A DNA stretch of 64,000 bases from Edaphobacter sp. (GTDB lineage: Bacteria > Acidobacteriota > Terriglobia > Terriglobales > Acidobacteriaceae). The notes beneath the pieces were generated by a model that saw only the letters and a list, made by a program, of their open reading frames with translations, was not told the origin of the DNA and ran no database searches. The position numbers were made by a program, and so were the translations under genes. The DNA lies in assembly GCA_025462645.1 (NCBI GenBank), contig JAOAPB010000052.1, forward strand, positions 1 to 64,000. The letters run 5' to 3'. Shown here in pieces: positions 1 to 8,529 of this stretch; the stretch's first letter is position 1; each line of letters opens with the position of its first letter.

Positions 1-39
1 CGCAATGGTTGTCCTATGCCCCTGAGTCTCGCTCCCTGT

Positions 40-350
40 TTTTTCCTGTCAAGCCCCCGCAGCAGAAACTAATACACAGTTCCGTACGCAAATCAAACAA
101 AAGCAAGAGCTTAGCCTCCGAAAATGATCTTCCGCAAAGAGGCATATTCGTTATACTCAAAGGGCTATACTTAATACAGATTAAGAAAAAGCCCCACGCC
201 ACCACCGCGGCTTTTAAATTTAAACCAATAAACCTTTTAGAAAGACGAGTTTAGCGATAACCCGTTTAGAATGACGAATTTGCAGCGATAGATTCGTTTA
301 AGTCGCTGAATTCAGATGACTTGCAGCCAAAGTACCCCCCGGGGGGAGGG
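40..350 (+). repeat. Composite intergenic element, copy A
   Basis: This copy of a three-copy family shows a TTTTCCTGTCAAGCCCC block (about 40-57), GGCAT at 141-145, TATACT at 166-171 (20 nt between them), an A-rich GCC/GGC hairpin at about 183-214, a duplicated AACC-AGAAAGACGA-TTTAG unit at 231-290, and a C6G6 block at 335-346. The order and spacing match copies B (11188-11515) and C (14942-15160, inverted). No credible gene lies in 1-388. The 81-residue and 63-residue ORFs there have no signal of being coding. Confidence 0.7.
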
Positions 351-388
351 GTCCTAGGGGAAGCAGTGATCATAGTTCATAACAGGCT

Positions 389-2113
389 CTAGAAAGGGTT
401 GATCTTGGACAGACCCTTCTTCTTCTTATGCTTGCTCGAAGACTCCTCGCCCTTGTCGAACTCGGGTTTCGTCTTCTTGCCATCGGCACGAGCTGCCTGT
501 GCTGCGGGCTGCGACCCCGTCGGTATATCGTTTACCTGATCAGGAGCTGCGGCAGGCCTCTCGATTGCAGGCGCTGCCTGCTGGTTGGTCGGTCCTACTG
601 CCTTCAATCCGTTATTGGCATCGGCTGGCGTGGTCGCTGGCGTCGTTGACGAGGGCGTAATGATCTCAACGCCCATGGAATTGCCTGGCGCTGCCCCTGA
701 ATTGCTATTTGCGCCAGGAACATTGGTCATCACAGCCGAGCTGCCGCTCGCTCCGCTGTCCGCTGCTGGAACCTCATTCAACTGCAGGGGGGCTGCCGCC
801 GCAGCCGGAGCAGCCTCTGCCGGCGTCGCGTCGGCAGCTGGAGCAGCCTTCGCCACGGGAGCAGGGGCAGGTGCATTGGGATTCATCGCACTACCGAAGT
901 CCGCAGCGACCTTGCGGTAGATGTCTGGTGCGAGCGTCGGCTTCGGGTCCGCCAGCGGAGGCTCACCATCCCTGGCTGCCATAACGACGTCCGGCTGGCG
1001 AAGGATCATCAGCTTCGCCCGATCCTGCAAGCGGTACGATCTGCGGCTGTTCTCCAGCGCAACGCTTGCCGCTGCCTGCTCAGGCGTTGGAGTGGGAATC
1101 GGCAGATTCATCGCCGCAAGCCGGTCGCGCGCATCCTCTACGTGGGGCGAGGCAGAGTGCTCCAACGCGACCTTCGTGTAAGCTGCTGCAGCCTGTTCAT
1201 CGTAGACGCGCTCCAGCCGAGCCTTCCCAGCCTCAGGCAGCTGCTTCAGCGTGCGAATATAGCGAGCCTCAGCCGCGTACGCATCGCCCAGGCCGACCAG
1301 AACGTCGTCCATGTGGCTGAACTGCGGATACGTGTCGGCCACAGTCTGATACCGCGCAATCGTGGCAGGCCAGTTCTCACGCGTCGAATAGTAGTTGGCA
1401 ATGTCGGCCTCGCGCGTCGCCAGAACCTCCTGCACCTCGCGCAGCCGCTGCTTGGCCTGCGGCACCAGCGTCGACTCCGGGAACTGCTGCAACATCAGCC
1501 GGTACTCTTCCTGCGCATGGATCGCCTTCGCGTAGTCGCGGTCGGGCTTGTCCATCTGCCGGAAGTAGATGTCGCCCACACGCATCTGCGCCTCGGCCGC
1601 CTCAGGAGCGTTGGGGAAGAACGTGATGAAATCCTTGTACTCGCTCTCGGCCTGAGTCAGGGCCGCGGTTCCGCCCTCGCGATACCAGCTGTCGGCGATC
1701 GCCAGCTTGGCCTTCATCTGGTACTGGGAGTCGGGATAGGTATTCAGCAATGTCTGGAGGTCCAGCCGGGCGACGTCGAAGCGTCCCTTCTTCGTTGCCA
1801 GCAAAGCCTTGTCGTAGAGCTGTCGATCGGGCAGCTTCGCGTCGGCGACAGCCTGCGGGTCGATCTTCTTGTCCTTCTGGAGACGCCTCTTCGTGTCCTT
1901 GGACTGGACGACCTTGTCCTCTTTTTTATTCTTCTTGCCGACGGGAGCGCTCAGCGTGACGCTCTCCTGCTGCTGTCCGTTGGGGGCGGTCGTCGTCTCC
2001 GAAGAGCCTGTCGCCTGGGCCACTGCGCTTGCGGAAAATATCAGCAGACTCGCTACTGCCAGCCCTGCCACCATGCTGGCCCTAAAACTCGGGAAAAAGG
2101 AACGTTGATTCAT
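389..2113 (-). CDS. BamD-like tetratricopeptide outer-membrane assembly protein
   Basis: A 574-residue secreted protein. A signal peptide (about 1-33, ending SASAVAQA) is followed by a Lys-rich linker, then TPR-type helices at about 100-330 (GRFDVARLDLQTLLNTYPDS, SEYKDFITFFPNAPEAAEAQ, YRLMLQQFPES) that match the BamD/YfiO arrangement. The C-terminal 200 residues are Ala/Pro-rich low complexity ending in a KHKKKK tail. BamD normally works in the BAM complex at the periplasmic face of the outer membrane. Oddly, there is no lipobox cysteine after the signal peptide, so this is not a classical lipoprotein. The C-terminal extension is also much longer than in proteobacterial BamD (about 245 residues in total). 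rpe lies just upstream on the same strand (64 bp gap). Confidence 0.8.
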   Translation of the reverse strand: MNQRSFFPSFRASMVAGLAVASLLIFSASAVAQATGSSETTTAPNGQQQESVTLSAPVGKKNKKEDKVVQSKDTKRRLQKDKKIDPQAVADAKLPDRQLYDKALLATKKGRFDVARLDLQTLLNTYPDSQYQMKAKLAIADSWYREGGTAALTQAESEYKDFITFFPNAPEAAEAQMRVGDIYFRQMDKPDRDYAKAIHAQEEYRLMLQQFPESTLVPQAKQRLREVQEVLATREADIANYYSTRENWPATIARYQTVADTYPQFSHMDDVLVGLGDAYAAEARYIRTLKQLPEAGKARLERVYDEQAAAAYTKVALEHSASPHVEDARDRLAAMNLPIPTPTPEQAAASVALENSRRSYRLQDRAKLMILRQPDVVMAARDGEPPLADPKPTLAPDIYRKVAADFGSAMNPNAPAPAPVAKAAPAADATPAEAAPAAAAAPLQLNEVPAADSGASGSSAVMTNVPGANSNSGAAPGNSMGVEIITPSSTTPATTPADANNGLKAVGPTNQQAAPAIERPAAAPDQVNDIPTGSQPAAQAARADGKKTKPEFDKGEESSSKHKKKKGLSKINPF

Positions 2114-2177
2114 CAGCTGTAGACCCCATCTGCCTCGCGCGCAGGCGCACAGGCTGTCGTTTATTTTAGTCTTTCCG

Positions 2178-2852
2178 TCAGTCTTGTGCGGGAGCAGCAG
2201 CCCGCGCGAGCTTCAAAAGCTGCTGGGCATTGTGCTCCGTCCTCCCTGGACCGAACACAGCCGAACCGGCGACCAGCATCTCCGCTCCTGCTTCGACCAC
2301 CTGAGCGACCGTATCGTGAGCAACGCCGCCGTCCACTTCGATGCGGAAGTTCAGCCCCATCTCATGCCGCAATTCGGCCAGATGGGCGATCTTATCCAGT
2401 GCCAGAGGCAGAAACTGCTGGCCGCCGAAGCCCGGATTGACGCTCATCACCAGCACATAGTGAACCATCGGAAGCACTTCGATCAGGGTCTCGACCGGTG
2501 TCGCCGGATTGATCACGACGCCCGGAAGCATCCCATGTTGTTGAATCTGCTGGAGTGTCCGATGAAGATGTCGACAGACCTCCTGGTGGACGCTGATCAT
2601 ATCCGCACCGGCTTCGGCGAACTCCGGGATAAACGCGTCGGGATTCTCAATCATCAGATGGCAGTCCAGCGGCAGCTTCGTCACCGGTCGAAGGGCCTTC
2701 ACCATCGGTGGCCCAAAGGTGATGTTGGGCACAAAGTGGCCATCCATCACATCGACGTGGACGATGGTTCCTCCGCCCCGCTCTGCCGCCGCTACCTCAT
2801 CAGCCAGATGCGCGAAGTCGGAGGCCAGTATCGAAAATGCCAGTTCAATCAA
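2178..2852 (-). CDS. rpe: Ribulose-phosphate 3-epimerase
   Basis: A 224-residue TIM barrel, the usual length. It interconverts ribulose 5-phosphate and xylulose 5-phosphate in the pentose phosphate pathway. Family motifs are visible: HVDVMDGHFVPNITFG (metal-binding His/Asp), LDCHLMIENP, VMSVNPGFGGQ, and EVDGGV (second catalytic Asp). The start is a TTG at 2852, preceded by AGGAG with a 7-nt spacer. It is followed on the same strand by the BamD-like gene. Cytoplasmic and very likely functional. Confidence 0.96.
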   Translation of the reverse strand: MIELAFSILASDFAHLADEVAAAERGGGTIVHVDVMDGHFVPNITFGPPMVKALRPVTKLPLDCHLMIENPDAFIPEFAEAGADMISVHQEVCRHLHRTLQQIQQHGMLPGVVINPATPVETLIEVLPMVHYVLVMSVNPGFGGQQFLPLALDKIAHLAELRHEMGLNFRIEVDGGVAHDTVAQVVEAGAEMLVAGSAVFGPGRTEHNAQQLLKLARAAAPAQD

Positions 2853-2980
2853 GGTTCGCTCCTGCCTGTGAGTTTACCAGCGCCCGGTCCACTGCTCCGT
2901 CAGCGATCCGCATTTGGCCATTGCCTTTTGCATTTGTATCTCCTCGCCGCCACAAAAGATCGGGTGGGAAGATAGCTGCT

Positions 2981-3090
2981 TTGGCCTTGTTCCCCTCAAT
3001 CCGCCACAAACGATCGGGTGCCCCATCCATCGCAGTCTCACCGCGATGAATGGGAACACATAACTCTCCTGGGTTGTTCTTGCCGTTGTA
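2981..3090. repeat. Direct repeat 1 flanking the UvrC-like gene
   Basis: The sequence running from TTGGCCTTGTTCCC through CCACAAACGATCGGGTG and CCCATCCATCGC to TGTTCTTGCCGTTGT recurs in the same orientation at 4677-4793. A hairpin (arms 3022-3033 and 3043-3054, one mismatch) sits in the middle. A partial CCACAAAAGATCGGGTG copy precedes it at about 2950. In one frame the repeat encodes RLRWMGHPIVCG, which creates spurious ORFs. Confidence 0.8.
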
Positions 3091-3099
3091 AGTTTTTGC

Positions 3100-3130
3100 G
3101 GTCATCCTGAGCGCAGCGAAGGATCCCGAA
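3100..3130 (+). repeat. GTCATCCTGAGCGCAGCGAAGGATC-type dispersed repeat
   Basis: A short intergenic motif with core CTGAGCGCAGCGAA. A related copy lies on the opposite strand at about 15383-15405, where TTCGCTGCGCTCAGAACGAC appears next to a second CGCTGCGCTC. Motifs of this sort are scattered in many bacterial genomes as short palindromic-type repeats. The core GCGCAGCGAA can form part of a small hairpin. The rest of 2853-3258 holds direct repeat 1 and no gene I can support. Confidence 0.55.
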
Positions 3131-3258
3131 GGTCTTCACTCACTACAACGGTTCGACCCTTTTCAACAACCAACTCCACCGTCCTTTGCCGTTGCCTGTT
3201 CGTATCCCCACAAGAAATCGTTACACTCTCAGGCCGGCACCCCAAAGAAAATCACCCA

Positions 3259-4620
3259 CTAAACCGGCTTCTTCGCCCTCTTGCCCACAACGGGCACAAC
3301 TCGCTCCACATCACCCCTGCCCTCATGCAGAATCCGCACCTTGGCCTCTTTAGCGCCTTCGCGCTGGGTCTCAGCCATTGGCTTCGGGTCGCCGAGCACC
3401 ATGCGAGCCGCTCCCCGCAGAATCCTCCGCACCGGCCAGCTTCCATCGGCGTTCGGCAGGAAGATCTCCCCCACCCGCTGCTTCTCCGGCCGGTAGTACC
3501 AGCGCCGCAACAGCGAAAGATGATCGCTCAACACGGCCAGATCATGCGCAGAGCCAACTTTAGCCTCTAGCCTCTCGAGCACCCCCTTGGCCCTCTCCTC
3601 AGGCGAGTCGACAGGCGCAGCTGGTCCACCCTCCAGCGGCACCGGTGCCAGCATCAGCGGCTGGGCAAACAGCGAACTGCCCACACTGGTCTGCTCCTTC
3701 ACGGCCCTCACCCCCAGCGTCGAGAGCCGCTCCGGCCCCGCGATACAGCCGCCCTCCAGTAGAAACACGGCAGCCTGCTCCTCGTCCTCTGCGGCTTTCT
3801 GTACGATCACGGCGCGCAGCCTCGGGACGGGTCGCACGATCCAGTCCGCCAGTCCTGCCGCAGTCTTTACCTTCTGGAACTGGGCATGCAACGACGCGGC
3901 CATCTCGAACTCCATCTCTGCGGAGGCCCGCTCCCGTTGCGCGCCGATCTCCCCCAGCATGCTCTCCCCCTGCGTATCGAAGAAGGCCTTCACCGCCGCG
4001 GCTTCAGCCGCATACTGCTCCGGAGTACAGGCCGCTTTACAGGGCTCCATGCACTTCTTCATCTCGCCGTACACGCAGCCCGGATGCTCCGGATACGGCG
4101 AGAGATCTTCGTGACACCGCCGCAGCTTGAACAGATCGAGCACGGCATCGCAGTAGCGCTCAGCGGCCAGACGCGAGGGAAACGGCCCATACATCTGTGC
4201 CAAACCGCGTTTAGACAGTCGATTCGTCGAGTACACCCGCGGATGCGCATTCTCCATCGTGAACCGCAGAAAATAAGGTGTATGCAGCTTCAGTCGGCGC
4301 CGTGCCTCGACATATCCGAACAGCGAAGCCGCTGCGTAGTACAGCACCAGCGAAGACTCGAACTCCGAGCCCGTAACGCAGTACTCAATCCGCGCAACCT
4401 TATCTCGCAGGTTCAGACGCTTCGACTGCGACTCCGGCGGAGCCAGCAGCCGTCTCATGCGCCGCCGCAGATCAGCCGTTCGCGTCAGATAGGGCTCATC
4501 ACCCTCGCGCGCACCGCACAGTGCAAAGACTCCCGGTGCCGCCGGAACGGCCTGCAAAATCTCCTCAGCGCTCTCCGGCGCAAAGTCGACGATATGGTCG
4601 AAATGGAAGCTCACAGCCAC
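3259..4620 (-). CDS. UvrC-like nuclease-family protein lacking the C-terminal nuclease half
   Basis: About 453 residues. It resembles the N-terminal half of excinuclease UvrC: a degenerate GIY-YIG region (GVFALCG...YLTRTADLRRRM), a YGPFPSRLAAERYCDAVLDLF block, a CVYGEMKKCMEPC motif as in UvrC, and a UVR-type coiled segment (ERASAEMEFEMAASLHAQF). The RNase H-like nuclease and HhH domains of full UvrC are absent. The GIY-YIG signature residues are changed, so nuclease activity is doubtful. I place the start at GTG 4620. The frame stays open to 4746, but that extension only translates direct repeat 2 (RLRWMGHPIVCG). Direct repeats flank the gene on both sides. Annotators might call it 'excinuclease ABC subunit C'. 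It could act in repair alongside a complete UvrC encoded elsewhere. Confidence 0.75.
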   Translation of the reverse strand: MAVSFHFDHIVDFAPESAEEILQAVPAAPGVFALCGAREGDEPYLTRTADLRRRMRRLLAPPESQSKRLNLRDKVARIEYCVTGSEFESSLVLYYAAASLFGYVEARRRLKLHTPYFLRFTMENAHPRVYSTNRLSKRGLAQMYGPFPSRLAAERYCDAVLDLFKLRRCHEDLSPYPEHPGCVYGEMKKCMEPCKAACTPEQYAAEAAAVKAFFDTQGESMLGEIGAQRERASAEMEFEMAASLHAQFQKVKTAAGLADWIVRPVPRLRAVIVQKAAEDEEQAAVFLLEGGCIAGPERLSTLGVRAVKEQTSVGSSLFAQPLMLAPVPLEGGPAAPVDSPEERAKGVLERLEAKVGSAHDLAVLSDHLSLLRRWYYRPEKQRVGEIFLPNADGSWPVRRILRGAARMVLGDPKPMAETQREGAKEAKVRILHEGRGDVERVVPVVGKRAKKPV

Positions 4621-4676
4621 ATTCGGATTGTAGATTCTTCCCGCGCTCTGCGGTTCGTTACCCTGCCCCTGCTGCG

Positions 4677-4793
4677 TTGGCCTTGTTCCCTCAATCAGCC
4701 ACAAACAGCCACAAACGATCGGGTGCCCCATCCATCGCAGTCTCATCGCGATGGGTGGGAAGGTATTCCTTCTCCAGCCTGTTCTTGCAGTTG
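4677..4793. repeat. Direct repeat 2 flanking the UvrC-like gene
   Basis: The second copy, same orientation as 2981-3090, shares the TTGGCCTTGTTCCC, CCACAAACGATCGGGTG, CCCATCCATCGC and TGTTCTTGCAGTTGT blocks. Its central hairpin has arms 4727-4738 and 4748-4759 with one mismatch. A duplicated ACAAACAGCC/ACAAACGATC step makes this copy a few bases longer. It lies immediately upstream of the UvrC-like gene and spuriously extends that reading frame. Confidence 0.8.
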
Positions 4794-4873
4794 TTGTTGT
4801 TTGTCTTCCCCACCACCCAAAAACAATCTCGCTTTTGCCGTTGCTTGCTCACCGTCGCTGTTGTTAGGGGAGC

Positions 4874-6259
4874 TCAGGCACCAGCGATCGTCATACCTTC
4901 CACCCGCATGGTCGGCGCGGCACTGGACCCACGAAACACCAGGTCATTCCCAATCGCAACGATGTTACGGTACATCTCCTTGAGATTCCCGGCGATGGTG
5001 ATCTCCTCAACCGGATAGGCCAACTCGCCGTTCTCGATCCACATGCCGCTGGCTCCCTGCGAGTAGTCGCCCGTGACGAGATTCACGCCGAAGCCCATCG
5101 TCTCGGTGACATAGAGACCGTCCTTGACGTCGCCGATGATCTGCTCGGGGGTTAGCGTACCCGGTTCGAGATAGAAGTTCCCAGCGCCGATCCCAGGATT
5201 TCCAGCAAGCCCACGCGAAGCATTCCCCGTCGACTTCATCCCAAGCTTGCGCGCGGTATAGGTGTTCATGACGTAGTTCGTCAGCACGCCCCGCTCAACC
5301 AGCACCGTGCGTCGCGTAGGCAGGCCCTCCCCGTCAAACGGTGAGGTGCCGAAGCCCCCAATCCCATCGAACACCATGGTCCCGTCATCGACCACGGTAA
5401 TGTTCTCCCCCGCGACCTGCTTGCCGAGCATGTCGTCGAAGAACGTCGCGTGCCGATAGATGGCATCCCCATTGGCAGCATCGAAGATATTCCCAATGAT
5501 CGACCGCGCAATCTCAGGCGAGAAGACGACAGGAGCCTTCTGCGTCTTCACCTGTCGCGCACCCAGACGGCTCAGCGTCCGCCGCGCCGCCTCCTGGCCG
5601 ACCTCTTCAGGCGACTCGAGCTTCTTCGTCGTCCGCGAGTTGGAGTACCAGTAGTTGCGCTGCATCCCGCCCTTCTCGTCGATGGCGATAGGCACAGCGG
5701 AGAACCCGCAGTAGCTCCGTCGGTACTCACCCGCAAACCCACGCGAGTTCATCATGATCTTGTGCCCGGTCGCAGTATCGAAGTCCGCGCCGCCGGAGTT
5801 CTGGATACGCGTGTCGTAGGCCATCGCCGCAGCCTCCGCCCTTCGAGCGATCTCGATGCGCTCCGCAGGCGGTTGTTCCATGACATCGTCGAAGTACAGC
5901 TTCAGGTCGCCTTCAAGCTCGCCGAACTCCTCCGGCTCGGGAAGCCCCGCGAAGGGGTCCTCGCTGGTGATCTTAGCCAGCGTAATCGCCCCATCCACGA
6001 GCCGTTCGATGCTCTCTGCGGAAAAATCCGAAGACGAGGTACTAGCCGTTCGCTGTCCCACAAAGACCCGCAGCCCAACGGCTCTCGAGCCCGACTCCTT
6101 CAGCGTCTCCACCTGGCCCAGGCGCACCTTCGCCGCGAACTCGTCGCCCTCGTAGACGACGGCCTCGGCGTCGGTAGCCCCGGCCTTGCGAGCTCTGGAC
6201 AGAACCTCAGAAGCAAGTTGTTTCAAATCGGACGCGGCGAGAGATGCGGTCTGTGACAA
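4874..6259 (-). CDS. pmbA: PmbA/TldE, non-catalytic partner of the TldD metalloprotease
   Basis: 461 residues, typical of TldE/PmbA. TldD and TldE form a heterodimeric cytosolic metalloprotease that degrades unfolded peptides and, in some bacteria, matures microcin B17 or helps remove CcdA. Family features include ARKAGATDAEAVVYEGDEFA near the N-terminus, MMNSRGFAGEYRRS, an STGNASRGLAGNPGIGAGNF segment, and a C-terminal GNLKEMYRNIVAIGNDL block. It lacks the HExxxH motif that TldD carries. The start is a TTG at 6259 with GAGG about 10 nt upstream. It is last in the apparent operon tldD - 102-aa - 102-aa - pmbA. Confidence 0.93.
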   Translation of the reverse strand: MSQTASLAASDLKQLASEVLSRARKAGATDAEAVVYEGDEFAAKVRLGQVETLKESGSRAVGLRVFVGQRTASTSSSDFSAESIERLVDGAITLAKITSEDPFAGLPEPEEFGELEGDLKLYFDDVMEQPPAERIEIARRAEAAAMAYDTRIQNSGGADFDTATGHKIMMNSRGFAGEYRRSYCGFSAVPIAIDEKGGMQRNYWYSNSRTTKKLESPEEVGQEAARRTLSRLGARQVKTQKAPVVFSPEIARSIIGNIFDAANGDAIYRHATFFDDMLGKQVAGENITVVDDGTMVFDGIGGFGTSPFDGEGLPTRRTVLVERGVLTNYVMNTYTARKLGMKSTGNASRGLAGNPGIGAGNFYLEPGTLTPEQIIGDVKDGLYVTETMGFGVNLVTGDYSQGASGMWIENGELAYPVEEITIAGNLKEMYRNIVAIGNDLVFRGSSAAPTMRVEGMTIAGA

Positions 6260-6270
6260 GTTTCAAAACC

Positions 6271-6579
6271 TCAATGAACGGGAGATGAGGACAACCGTGC
6301 CTGACGGCCGTCAGTAGCCTTTAGAAAGTGCATGCCAGCGGAGCAGTATTCGGAGTCGCTCTTCAGCTTGTGCTCGATGTGTGTCGCCAGGCCCTCTTCC
6401 GAGCGGCGCTTGACCAGTTTGACCGCGCCACCGCAGTCCTTGCAGCGAAACTCCGTGTCATTGTCGACGAGGGCTTCGGCAATGGCCTTGACCTTCCAGA
6501 AAGGCTCATAGCCGCCGGCGGCCCTGACCCGACGACGCTTCACTTCACACTCGTAAAAAACTTCGCGTTCAGTTGCCAT
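6271..6579 (-). CDS. Small Cys/His protein, tandem paralogue 1 (102 aa)
   Basis: An unrecognised 102-residue protein, about 60 percent identical by my residue-by-residue count to its neighbour at 6674-6982. Residues conserved between the two are C11, C46, C49, H70 and C79, arranged as FRCKDC...EH...SEYC. This suggests a metal-binding knuckle like the zinc modules seen in CoiA-like N-termini. There is no signal peptide or membrane segment. It lies 11 bp upstream of pmbA and about 95 bp downstream of its paralogue. Function unknown; its place between tldD and pmbA suggests a link to that protease, but only by context. Confidence 0.75.
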   Translation of the reverse strand: MATEREVFYECEVKRRRVRAAGGYEPFWKVKAIAEALVDNDTEFRCKDCGGAVKLVKRRSEEGLATHIEHKLKSDSEYCSAGMHFLKATDGRQARLSSSPVH

Positions 6580-6673
6580 AATTCACCTCGACATGCATGT
6601 ATGTGCTTCGTGGCTGGTTCTTTCAGGTGTCGTGCACGCAGGGTGGATTGCCAGCGCCCCTGCAGAAAAAAAT

Positions 6674-6982
6674 CTACAAAACCGGGTGGTCCGAGGACTT
6701 CGCCTCGCGGCCATCGGTGGCCTTCCGGAAGAAGAGGCCATTCGCGCAATACTCGGAGTCGGCATGAGACTTGTGCTCAACATAAGGAGGAGAGCCTGTC
6801 TTATTGTTGCGACCCAACAGCTTCACCTCGCCGAAACAGTCCTTGCAGCGAAACTCGGCATCGCTGTCGGCCAGGGCATCGGCAACGGTCTTCACCTTCC
6901 AGAAAGGCTCATAGCCGCCGCCCACTTTAATGCGACGACGTTTTACTTCGCACTCGTAAATCTTCTCGCGTTCGATTGCCAT
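6674..6982 (-). CDS. Small Cys/His protein, tandem paralogue 2 (102 aa)
   Basis: Its start codon overlaps the tldD stop codon (TAATG at 6981-6985), so translation is probably coupled. It has the same length and layout as 6271-6579. Both start with an MAxEREx(x)YECEVKRRR block and share GGYEPFWKVK, FRCKDC, a conserved EH, SDSEYC or ADSEYC, and a KATDGR tail. The putative metal ligands C46, C49, H70 and C79 are intact. Not recognised as a named family. The divergence is mostly in residues 55-68, between the CxxC and EH pairs. Confidence 0.78.
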   Translation of the reverse strand: MAIEREKIYECEVKRRRIKVGGGYEPFWKVKTVADALADSDAEFRCKDCFGEVKLLGRNNKTGSPPYVEHKSHADSEYCANGLFFRKATDGREAKSSDHPVL

Positions 6983-8442
6983 TATTGTCCTGTTCCCCCG
7001 ACCGTCATACGGTCGAGCTTCACTGTTGGCATGCCTACGCCGACCGGCACGCTCTGCCCGGCCTTGCCGCAGGTCCCGATTCCTTCATCCAGTGCGAGGT
7101 CATTGCCGACCATCGAGACATACTTCAGCGCCTCTGGCCCATTGCCAACCAGAGTCGCGCCCTTGACCGGACGCGTCACCTTGCCGTCTTCGATCAGGTA
7201 AGCCTCACTGGCCGAGAAGACGAACTTGCCATTGGTGATATCGACCTGCCCACCGCCGAAGTTCACGGCATACAGCCCGCGCTTGACGCTCTTGATGATG
7301 TCCTCCGGCATGTCATCGCCGTTGAGCATGTAAGTGTTGGTCATGCGCGGCATCGGGATATGGTGATAGCTCTCGCGCCGCCCGCTGCCGGTGTTGGGCG
7401 TACCCATCAGCCGCGAGGAGAGCTTGTCCGAGAGATAGCCCTTCAAGATGCCGTTCTCGATCAAAACCGTCTCCTGCGTCGGATTGCCTTCATCGTCCAC
7501 GTTGATCGACCCGCGTCGATTAGGCATCCGCCCATTGTCGACGACGGTAACCTTGGGACTCGCGACCTGCTGCCCGATCAGCCCGGCAAAGGCGGAGGTC
7601 TTCTTGCGGTTGAAGTCCGCCTCCAGGCCATGCCCAACAGCTTCGTGCAGCAGCACCCCCGGCCATCCAGGGCCGAGCACGACCTCCATCTCACCTGCAG
7701 GAGCCTCGATGGCGCCAAGCTGAAGAATCGCGGTACGGGCAGCCTCGCGGGCGAAGTGCTCCGGAGACTTGTCGCCCTCGAAGAAGTCCATCGCGACGCG
7801 ACCGCCGCCGCCGCTGGTCCCGCGTGCGGTGCTGCCAGAGCCTGCATTACCGGACGCGTCCTTCGCGATGACGAACACGTTGAGTCGCGCAAGCGGCTGC
7901 GTGTCGGAGGCAAAGGTGCCGTCCGAAGCAGCGACGAGGATCCGCCTCAGCTCATCGTTGAAGCCGGCCCGAACCTGGGTGATACGAGAATCGTAGGCGC
8001 GCGCAGCCTTATCGGCGCGTTCGATCAAAGCAAGCTTCTGTGCGATCTCGGCGTCGCTGGTAGCTCCCGCGATCGGGTAGAGCGAAGTGCCCTCGGTGTG
8101 CCGAAAGCCGCTCATGATCTCTTTCGCGGGGCCGCTGGCAATCAGCGCTGCCGTCCGAGCTGCGCGCAGCAGCCGGTCGCTGGAAAGGTCGTCCGTATAG
8201 GCATATCCGGTGCGTTCTCCGGCGACGACACGGATGCCGCAGCCCACGCTGATCCCCTGGCTTGCGGACTTGACAAGCGATTCGTCGATGCCTAACGACG
8301 TAGAGGTAACTGACTCAAAATAAAGATCCGCGTAGTCTCCACCGGCCGACAGGGCCTCGCCCAGGCAGCGTTCCATCAGGCGTTCGGAGAGTCCGAGTTT
8401 CTCGATGAAGTAGCGTTTATGGTCCGGGGCAGGAATTGTCAT
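6982..8442 (-). CDS. tldD: TldD metalloprotease
   Basis: 486 residues. The catalytic signature HEAVGHGLEAD (H266, H271) is present, as are the TldD C-terminal block CGKAGQSVPVGVGMPTVKLD and TVGGT. With PmbA/TldE it forms a Zn-dependent peptidase in the cytoplasm that cleaves unstructured peptides. It is the first gene of the minus-strand run tldD - 102-aa - 102-aa - pmbA. The start ATG at 8442 has AGGAG directly abutting it (no spacer), and a stop codon lies immediately upstream in frame, so an earlier start is not possible. Translation initiation may be weak or may use an unusual context. Confidence 0.95.
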   Translation of the reverse strand: MTIPAPDHKRYFIEKLGLSERLMERCLGEALSAGGDYADLYFESVTSTSLGIDESLVKSASQGISVGCGIRVVAGERTGYAYTDDLSSDRLLRAARTAALIASGPAKEIMSGFRHTEGTSLYPIAGATSDAEIAQKLALIERADKAARAYDSRITQVRAGFNDELRRILVAASDGTFASDTQPLARLNVFVIAKDASGNAGSGSTARGTSGGGGRVAMDFFEGDKSPEHFAREAARTAILQLGAIEAPAGEMEVVLGPGWPGVLLHEAVGHGLEADFNRKKTSAFAGLIGQQVASPKVTVVDNGRMPNRRGSINVDDEGNPTQETVLIENGILKGYLSDKLSSRLMGTPNTGSGRRESYHHIPMPRMTNTYMLNGDDMPEDIIKSVKRGLYAVNFGGGQVDITNGKFVFSASEAYLIEDGKVTRPVKGATLVGNGPEALKYVSMVGNDLALDEGIGTCGKAGQSVPVGVGMPTVKLDRMTVGGTGQ

Positions 8443-8529
8443 CTCCTATGATGATAGGCTTCGCGGGGAGCCCCGGCAAATGCGGCTTTTCGCAGAGAGG
8501 CGCAGATAGGTGTAAGGTAGGTGTCCTCT

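Noticed and set aside
1142..2122. A 326-residue plus-strand ORF
   Set aside because: It is antisense to the BamD-like gene and has no domain or ribosome-binding site; GC-rich genes commonly leave long shadow frames.
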